Source of the DNA: Agriotes lineatus
Taxonomy: Eukaryota; Arthropoda; Insecta; Coleoptera; Elateridae
Length of the DNA stretch: 64,000 nucleotides
Reading direction: 5' to 3'
Assembly: GCA_940337035.1 (NCBI GenBank)
Contig: CALNHX010005812.1
Coordinates: 36,397 to 100,396 of the forward strand
Part shown: piece by piece, positions 57,792 through 64,000 of the stretch
Layout of the letters: every line of letters begins with the position of its first letter
Numbering within the stretch: position 1 is the stretch's first letter
Position numbers and translations under genes: made by a program
The notes under the pieces: generated by a model
Told to the model about the DNA's origin: nothing
The model's input: the letters and a program-made list of their open reading frames with translations, nothing else
Database searches by the model: none

Positions 57792-57918
57792 TTATGGTAT
57801 AAGTGTGGTATATTACAAATAATCCGCGAGAGAAAAGTTGAGCCCACGAGGACGCCAGGCCGAGAGGGGTATTTTCTCGAGTGAATTATTTGTAGTAACA
57901 CACGCCTGCCATACATAA
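57792..57918. repeat. Short palindromic MITE-like repeat
   Basis: Left arm TTATGGTATAAGTGTGGTAT...ACAAATAATCCGCGAGAG is inverted in ...CTCGAGTGAATTATTTGT...GCCATACATAA, arms about 45 bp with mismatches, central GC-rich spacer. No coding capacity. Confidence 0.65.
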
Positions 57919-58449
57919 TTTTATCCAACAACTCACTAAAGATCTAAGAACATAAATTTTGTATTGACAATACAGTAATTAGTGACATGCTTTTTATTCC
58001 ACTAGTGAGTTATGCTTTTTTCCTCACTAGTCAGTTATTGGCCATTTTATCCTTGTAACTGGGAAATGCTGCATACAAATCTTTTCAGGCGCAATTGTGA
58101 TGATAATGATTTCAGCCTATGTGTCTCTTATCTGTCGTAAAACGGACTTTCCTTGTAGAAAATACGCAATAGTTTCGATTTGTATTACGTGTGGAAACTT
58201 CAAGCGAGGTACCACTTATCAGTATTTAGTCTGATATTGTACAAGGTCATCATAAAGGTATATATTTCAGCTTATTATATATTTTTAACAAATTAAGCCA
58301 GATGCAAGCACATAAAGCACCAGCCTCTACACCGTAAGGTAAAACGAAGTTAACGATAATACATACAGACATACGATAATACATAAGCTAAAAACAAAAA
58401 GTAAAAGGAATTTAATTGCTTAAATAATGGAATTTTGTATGACCAAAAC

Positions 58450-58682
58450 TGGTTACCGCAAATGTTGAATATGACCCCCATTTTGCTGGTGTAAGATTAC
58501 CAACCTTTCATTCAAATTTTACGTAATTATGTAACATTTTTAGTTGAATTGCACCCTTGTGTCCCCTAACCTCGTCTTTTAATTCTTGCAGCATTGTTGA
58601 TCGTGTTCTAAACAATATTTTTTTAAATAACTCCACAGCCAGTAATCCGATAAGTTAAGATCAGGTAATCTTGGTGGCCATA
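58450..58682 (-). pseudogene. Mariner-type transposase C-terminal relic
   Basis: Minus-strand text WPPRLPDLNLSDYWLWSYLK corresponds to the WPxRSPDLxxxDxxLW region near the third catalytic residue of mariner-superfamily transposases, and QQNGGHIQHL matches the usual C-terminus. Stops and frameshifts lie between them. Terminal repeats were not found. Confidence 0.6.
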
Positions 58683-59058
58683 AATTCACAAAATGTCTGG
58701 TTAAAATTGATATGATTTCGTTTTGACATCTGTGTCAACAGTTGTCATGATAACACTTTTGTTTTCCACAGATACAATACAATTACGTTTTTAAGCAAGT
58801 AGATATCGTTTACTTTTTGTTGTTAGCTTTATTTGTTAAAATTATATAAACATTTAAAGTATACCGCTAACCTTATAATAACCCCATATTAGGAATATAA
58901 GTTTCAAGATTTGACTTTATCATTTTTATTGAGTGCTATGACCTTATTCTTTTGTAATCTATGCATTACCCAAAGAATATTTTCTTTGTTAGGAGGCAAT
59001 TCTTGTAACAAATTGGTACATTACCTGAAAATAATTTAGCACAGGTGACATTAAATTG

Positions 59059-59800
59059 CGATTTCGGAGGCTTTCGCGGCCATTGTCATTAAGTAACACA
59101 TAGCTTCCGGGATTGGATCGTGTCATGATTGAGGTTGAAGAACTCAACGTTTCGCCCATTTTCGTAAGGGGCTTCATCAGGAGGAAAACCAAAAGAGCCC
59201 GGTAACTCAACGTGTAAACCACGCCAGAGGCGAAAATCTTCTAACTTTTGGAAGGAGAAAGGCGAGAATTTATAAGCGAATGTCGTCGCGGTAGTGCCCT
59301 TGCTCTTATAATGTTGTATACATTGGTGAAATAGGTCGTTCAGTGAAAACTCACATCTGTGAGCACCAGCGCTGTCTCAAGTCGGGTCTCGTTTTATCAT
59401 CAGCCATCGCCGAACACCAACGCGATACTGGCCATAACATCCTTTTTGATGAAACTTCCATTATTTGCAAATTCCCATTCTTCTTTAGCAGAAAGGTTTG
59501 CGAAGCCATAGAAATTTACAAACACCCTAACAATGCTATGTGTAAAGTGCTAATTCTTCAGCCCCGCCCACCGCCACTGAACCGCGACGGAATTTGCTGA
59601 ACCGCGACGGCATTCGCCTATAACGTCTCGCCTTTCTGCTTTAGTTAGAAGAGTTTTGCCTCTGGCGTGGTTTACACGTTGAGTTACCGTGCTCTTTTGC
59701 TTTTCCTCCTGATGAAGCCCCTTACGAAAATGGGCGAAAGGTCGAGTTCTTCAACCTCAATCATGACACGGTGCAATCCCGAAAGTTGTTTGTTCCATAA
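59059..59800 (+). mobile_element. Penelope-like element fragment with GIY-YIG nuclease
   Basis: Both ends carry the same pLTR-type sequence in inverted orientation. Between them a plus-strand frame reads CPCSYNVVYIGEIGRSVKTH and on to EHQR, LSSAIAEHQRDTGHNILF and FFFSRKVCEAIEIYKHPNN, typical of the GIY-YIG endonuclease of Penelope-like elements; the reverse transcriptase is absent. Imperfect 13-bp duplications flank it (TGACATTAAATTG at 59046-59058, TGACATGAAATTG at 59801-59813). A hammerhead-like core (CTGATGA, a GCCC/GGGC stem II, GAAA) is seen in both ends. Confidence 0.8.
59709..59775 (+). ncRNA. Hammerhead ribozyme-like motif in Penelope end
   Basis: CTGATGA at 59709-59715, stem II GCCC...GGGC, GAAA at 59736-59739, then a short stem (GTCGAGTTCTTCAAC region) and CTC before ATCATGAC. 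This is the conserved order of a minimal hammerhead. Its inverted partner on the minus strand lies at about 59120-59176 and has a better GAAACGTTGA...TCAAC stem III. Hammerheads in Penelope-like terminal repeats are known; activity here is inferred. Confidence 0.5.
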
Positions 59801-59883
59801 TGACATGAAATTGTATCTAGCAGTAAACGTGCTCATTATCAAATGTGAAATAGTAATAAAGTATATTGTTGGCCCAAATATAT

Positions 59884-59889
59884 TTTATT
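59884..59889 (-). terminator. AATAAA signal of peptide gene D
   Basis: AATAAA 22 nt past the stop codon of copy D. The 3' flank here differs from the other units because homology to them stops just beyond the stop codon. Confidence 0.5.
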
Positions 59890-59911
59890 TAACAGTTCAC
59901 ATTTTTTATTT

Positions 59912-60336
59912 CTATCCTGCTTTCTTCAGACCTTTTTTGACGGCCCAGGTTACTATTCCAGAAATTGCTGCTCTCGTAGCAAACCAAATTGCTGCCCCGA
60001 TTCCGAATTTTCCGGAAATTTTATCTTTATCGGGAATCAACTTAACGATGTAACTGTAAATTCAAAACTCTTACAAACATTACAATCCACACCATGGAAA
60101 ACTGCGTAACGTACCAGAGCATTTCTGTGCATATTTCCTTTCCTTCTGCTGTGCAATAGCACGTATTGCAATCTTTTTTAAAATGTACTTTTCCAGGAGA
60201 ACACTTTTCATCACCACTGGAACAGCAACAAGCATACTTAACGCGACCTTCATAAAGTTGAGAAATAGTGTTACCCTTCGACTAGGTAGAATAGAAGACA
60301 CAAAACCAGAATGCATCGCCACCAGATGGAAACCAT
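59912..60336 (-). CDS. Secreted pacifastin-domain peptide D, cationic amphipathic tail (101 aa)
   Basis: Exons in coding order: 60336-60275, 60216-60115, 60053-59912; introns 58 and 61 nt, GT...AG, phase 2. Signal peptide core ILVLCLLFYLVEG. Pacifastin pattern C26-x10-C37-N-T-C40-Y-C42-x3-G-x3-C50-T-x3-C55, the last codon split TG|T. Linker VKLIPDKDKISGKF is as in A and B. The tail (72-101) differs strongly from A and B: it contains two Trp and one Arg, and Lys residues cluster near the end, giving a cationic amphipathic character. TATAAA at 60432-60437 lies about 96 nt upstream of ATG. This is the best-preserved array copy, with promoter, splice sites and frame all intact. Target protease and function are unknown; the tail might be released or act on membranes, which is inference only. 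Confidence 0.87.
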
Positions 60337-60431
60337 GGCGACGTGGCACCGAATCGAAACTGACCAAGGAGTTAACCGATTTCGCTGAGAGCTTCCTAAT
60401 CACGATTGAACGTCATGGGCTGGTAGTCTCA

Positions 60432-60437
60432 TTTATA
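60432..60437 (-). promoter_or_regulatory. TATA box of peptide gene D
   Basis: TATAAA on the minus strand at the same relative position as in copy A. Confidence 0.6.
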
Positions 60438-61007
60438 AGTGTTGCAGTAGTTTAGTAACTCCTACCAAATGGCTAATTATAGATTTCAATTATTATAAAT
60501 TATATTAAAGACTAAAGCTACATTTATAGCTGATATGTAATAGGCTACATTTTAGGGTTCAGATAATCATTAAAAATAGCGATATCGAGCTTCCTTTGGT
60601 TACAACACCAAGACCATTCGTGAGGTCTATAATAAAATTAATATGACTAATGAGAGTATTGTTACTTATATGGATAAACTATGAACAATAAAGTAGAGTT
60701 GGTTATTTGCGCTGGTAATTGTTTAACATATGCACACAATATAAAGAAACACCGACAATTTTTCTCTTATACTTTTGCAGGTGATCTTTAGCAAATCATC
60801 TTCCCTTTTCATGATTCCATTTTTAATCAACTTGGTAAATCTTATTGCAGTTTTAAGTAGAACACAAACCAAACTTTTCAGATAATTGACGACCGTCTTT
60901 GGAAGTATTATGCAGAAAAAGATCAACATATTTCAAGCCTGTGAAGTGAAGGAGAGTTATCAAGTAAAATACAACATTTTGATTTTTTTAGAACTTATAG
61001 TCAATGG

Positions 61008-61957
61008 TTCTGTTGTTTGGACTATTCAAAAGCCTTCGATAATGTCAAGTAAGACCACCTACGGATGGTTTTAATGGAAATGGCAGTACCTGAACACCTT
61101 ATATACCTAATAAAAACTCTATTATTCTAATTGTGGCTTCATACGTATTAATAACAGGTCATCAGATAGTTTTACCATCAGCAAACGCGTGCGTCAGGGC
61201 TACTTCTTCTCTCCCATCCTGTTTAATATTTACGGAGAATGGATTATTCGTAAAGCAACAGAGAATTGGAACGGTGGCATATCTATAGGTGGCCAGAAGA
61301 TCTCGAATGTGCGTTATGCTGACGACACAATTTTGGCTAGTTCAGAAGATATGGCGGAAATACTACAACGCATAGAAACATATAGTGAAGAAGCTGGCCT
61401 TAAACTTAATGGTGCAAAAACCTGTATTGTGGTAGTGGACAGAGCAAATATTTCACCACAACAATTTGAAAACATACGGGACATACCAAGAAAGGATGAA
61501 CTTATCTATTTAGGGGTACGCATCTCGAACCCTGGTTACTACAAAGAAGAAGTAAAAAGAAGAATAGGGATGGCAAAATCGGCGCTATTTCAGTTGACTA
61601 AAATATGTAAGACCTACATCTCTCAAAACGAACTAAGAAAAGACTGATGGTTTCTTTACTCAATAACACCAACCAACGATTACTACCGGCAATTCAACAC
61701 CAAATACTCCGATTCTTTGGCCACATTATTAAACGAGACGGAATCGAAAAATTGTGCATACAAGGCAAGGTTGACGGAAAAAGAAAAAGAGGTCGGTCAC
61801 CAGCGAGAACTATTGGTCAAATAAAAAAACTCTCCAATCTATCAATGACCGAAATAATGAGAAGTACAGAAGATAGAGAACTATGGCGGGCTGTTACAGG
61901 TTGTGATTAACTGGAAGGGTCACAATACTCGGAAGCGAGTTACGACTAAGAAGAAGA
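61008..61957 (+). mobile_element. 5'-truncated LINE insertion with RT
   Basis: Flanked by an imperfect 11-bp duplication (ATAGTCAATGG at 60997-61007, ATAACCAATGG at 61958-61968). The paralogous array unit near 54270 is uninterrupted. RT motif A (DYSKAFDNVK) starts at 61020 and is followed by an in-frame TAA at 61050-61052. Then come motif B (KRVRQGYFFSPILFNIY), YADD at 61315-61326, and a thumb region to about 61647. The frame then breaks, and the C-terminal part (LRFFGHIIKRDGIEKLC, KRKRGRSPARTIGQIKK) runs to 61910 after an apparent loss of roughly 100 residues. The 3' end is (GAA)n. Dead copy, probably the same or a related LINE type to those at 47, 52 and 55 kb. Confidence 0.85.
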
Positions 61958-62335
61958 ATAACCAATGGATATTATGATATCGATAATAATAAAGTAAACT
62001 AGATTTTAAGTACTTGACAGAGGTCAATCTTTCTCAGTCTTTTGGAATGCGAGAAGCTTTAAAATATCCTTCATTTAAATGTGTCAAGACAAATATCTTA
62101 TAGACTAAACTACTCAGCAAAAAAACATATGAAAACACCTGTTTTTTTTTGTAAAAACGATTTTCTTCCAAATTTTATATTTTATTACTAAATATTAAAT
62201 AAAAATAAACTGTCAAGAACAACAAAGAAGACAACACACTATGGTAAATATAACAAAGAGGAGAATTAAGGACAACGAAATTAATTGAAAATTTATCCCA
62301 TAGCTGCGATTACTGATTGCATTCGCCTAGGAAAA

Positions 62336-62732
62336 TCTATACCATAAAATCGGTGGTCCCTTTCTTTATATGTATGTATATATCTTTGTTCACTATCTCT
62401 ACCGAAGATACTGGACCGATTAAATTTTATGATAGCTTAAAATTTAGCTAAGCTTTAGAATGAGATCGTAAGCTGGTTTTTATTTTCAAAAAAAGTACGA
62501 AAAAGTAAAGTAAAATCAAATTATATTTAATTCTACTACTAAACCCTTAATGTTCATATACCATTATAACGCTGCTATAATTATTATTTCACGAATCATC
62601 GGTGGTTCAGTGGTAGATTGCTCGCCTGCCACGCGGGCGGCTTGGGTTCAATTTCCGGACAACGCATAATTTTTTTTTTATTATTAAATCGTGTAATTAG
62701 CTAAGCGAAACGTAGCTCGGGTTATTCACTAG
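62336..62732 (+). mobile_element. Non-autonomous Helitron-like insertion carrying a tRNA-Gly sequence
   Basis: Starts TC and ends CTAG, inserted exactly between A and T of the Tc1 sequence (paralogues at about 54666 read AAATACTCAG without it). No duplication. A hairpin AGCTA...TAGCT lies about 12 bp before CTAG. These are the Helitron hallmarks. The left part (ACTGGACCGATTAAATTTTA and AGATCGTAAGCTGG) resembles insect Helitron-type repeats. No Rep/helicase is present. Confidence 0.7.
62596..62666 (+). tRNA. tRNA-Gly(GCC)-like gene or pseudogene
   Basis: 71 nt matching eukaryotic tRNA-Gly(GCC): A box TGGTTCAGTGGT, anticodon loop CTGCCAC with GCC, anticodon stem intact, B box GGGTTCAATTT, and a T9-10 terminator just downstream. 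The acceptor stem is damaged (5' TCATCGG versus 3' ACAACGC pairs poorly), so it is probably a pseudogene or a tRNA-derived promoter inside the mobile element. Confidence 0.7.
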
Positions 62733-63866
62733 TACTCAAGAAGACTCCTGATGTCGTCATGGCCTCTATGGGGTCATCTGCAACTACAGCGGCTTCTAGC
62801 TGATCCAGGGTTGTTGGTGGGGCATCTCTGATTTTAGTACCCACCCGATACGGTCCCAAACATGCTCTATTGGATTCATATCTGGACAACCAGACACGAA
62901 TGCTGACCGCATTTAAGACATTTTGAACAATGTTAGATACGAGCGGCCTCGCATTGTAGTGCATTAAAAGGAAATGTAGACCTATGAAAAGGACAAATGA
63001 GACCACATGTGGTTTTAAAGCATGCCTGCAGTCATGGAGCCATTGCGAAGGACGACTAAGTCTATTTTAACCTCCAAAAATATGTCACCTGAAATTTGCC
63101 GTGTTCTTGAAGTTGTACTGGCTATAACGTTCGCCGTCTCTTCGATATACCAGCATACGTCTATCTGACGAGAATAGACGATACCTGGGCTGATCTGTAA
63201 ACAGAAAGTTAGCCCAATTTTGAACGATGCAGTTAACGTGATCTCTCGCAAATTGCAATCTTCTCCTTCGGTAATCTCTGGTGAGTATAAGACATTTTGC
63301 AGGTAGTCTGGCATGTTTTTGTTCTTTTCGAAGTCGGTTCCTTACTGTTTGTGATATTCACATTTTCAACATTACTCAGTTGAATTTTAAGCCACCTTGA
63401 CCCGCAATGTCGGTTTTGCAAGACAGGTTGCCCTTTTCCGATCATTCCCACGCCTTCTATTGTACGTATTCCCCAGTTTTCCTGTACGATTTTTAAAATT
63501 GTCGATTGTTGCATAGCAACACCTACCACCCTGGTCACATATCTTTGACTTCCACCATCATGATTTAAAGAAATGCCTCGGAATACTTCTCCTTAAGTTA
63601 CGTACAAGACGAACTGGAGGACCCATGTTCATTTTAATCATCAAAGCAAGAAAGTCCTTCACCAAGAACACGTGATGAATGAATTAAAAATTGCAGTTCC
63701 AAACTTATCAATTTTATTCAAATAATGGAGTATCTAGGGCTTAAGTAATTGTGACACATATCAATTTTAAGTCCATGCTTCATTATTTAACAAATTGGAA
63801 ACAAACTGATACTATAAAAATGCTTTTATATAGATAAGTTACGTGATTCTATTTTTCTCCGGAGTG

Positions 63867-64000
63867 TATCTAAGATTCGGGTTCAACATTTGGGCAGCAG
63901 TGATAACCCTGTTTCTAGTATTGAGGGATGTGCTGAAAATACACGTTTTAAAATAGAAACACTCTAAAATTAATTTTCCACAAGTAATTGAGCAGCAGTA
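63867..64000. other. Unassigned DNA at the window edge
   Basis: 134 bp right of the Tc1-like element; nothing recognised. The tandem array may continue beyond the window. Confidence 0.4.

Larger units (their letters stand above)
62113..63866 (-). mobile_element. Near full-length but dead Tc1-like transposon
   Basis: Terminal repeats: left (from 62113) ACTCAGCAAAAAAACATATG region, right CGTGATTCTATTTTTCTCCGGAGTG (63842-63866) followed by TA. Minus-strand transposase remnants run in order: an HTH-like N-terminus near 63540-63400; WANFLFTDQPRYRLF with FTD, the first catalytic Asp region, near 63190; then NARPLVSNIVQNVLNAVSIR and LDQLEAAV near 62800-62960. The usual DNARP reads YNARP. Frameshifts separate the pieces. 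It carries a 397-bp Helitron-like insertion at 62336-62732. This is the uncut relative of the fragments at 51.3 and 54.4 kb. Confidence 0.8.

Noticed and set aside
61647..61910. Separate 87-codon gene after the LINE RT frame
   Set aside because: It is the C-terminal part of the same LINE after a deletion and frame break, not an independent gene.

Overview
The window looks like a repeat-rich piece of an insect (certainly arthropod) genome. The evidence is AT-rich DNA with GT-AG introns of 50-62 nt, BEL/Pao, Penelope-like, Tc1-like, LINE, Helitron-like and 5S-derived SINE sequences, and single pacifastin-type domains, a family known from arthropods. I cannot name the species. There is no prokaryotic operon structure.

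Layout. 1-3235: no recognised gene; a possible hAT end near 1961. 3236-11939: a BEL/Pao LTR retroelement on the minus strand with one 2407-residue gag-pol-env frame. 11941-15483: foldback repeats, two palindromes and a GGGCGTT minisatellite. 15484-26427: mostly unassigned AT-rich DNA with a decayed Lys/Glu-rich reading frame near 17.1-17.9 kb. 26428-26822 (+): a three-exon gene for a small secreted pacifastin-domain peptide. 30288-38990: a second, nearly identical BEL/Pao copy with a perfect 5-bp target duplication. 38996-47254: unassigned DNA with a 60-bp tandem repeat, a LINE relic and an unrecognised interrupted frame. 47255-63866: a roughly tandem array with a period near 3 kb, in which each unit carries a pacifastin-type gene on the minus strand; two of the intervening stretches also carry a fused Tc1/LINE fragment. 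The array is peppered with Penelope-like, 5S-SINE, LINE and Helitron-like insertions.

Main discovery. Read naively, the array shows only overlapping small ORFs. Splicing at conserved GT-AG sites reveals five members of one gene family: 26428-26822 (+), 50068-50488 (-), 53192-53628 (-), 56174-56565 (-, pseudogene) and 59912-60336 (-). All share one architecture. Exon 1 encodes a signal peptide. Exon 2 encodes a Cys domain matching C-x10-C-N-T-C-x-C-x3-G-x3-C-T-x3-C. The sixth Cys codon is split TG|Y by a phase-2 intron. Exon 3 starts with a Lys-rich, SGK-containing linker and ends in a fast-changing tail. In the array copies the tail is hydrophobic, Ala/Gly-rich or amphipathic; in the 26-kb copy it is polar. 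TATA boxes and AATAAA signals sit at matching offsets in several copies. The family looks like secreted protease-inhibitor-type scaffolds joined to diversifying C-terminal peptides.

The two BEL/Pao copies are in direct orientation 27.05 kb apart and bracket the 26-kb gene. Copy 2 looks intact. Copy 1 has Asn in place of the catalytic Asp of its protease and lacks a target duplication, so it is probably non-autonomous or rearranged.
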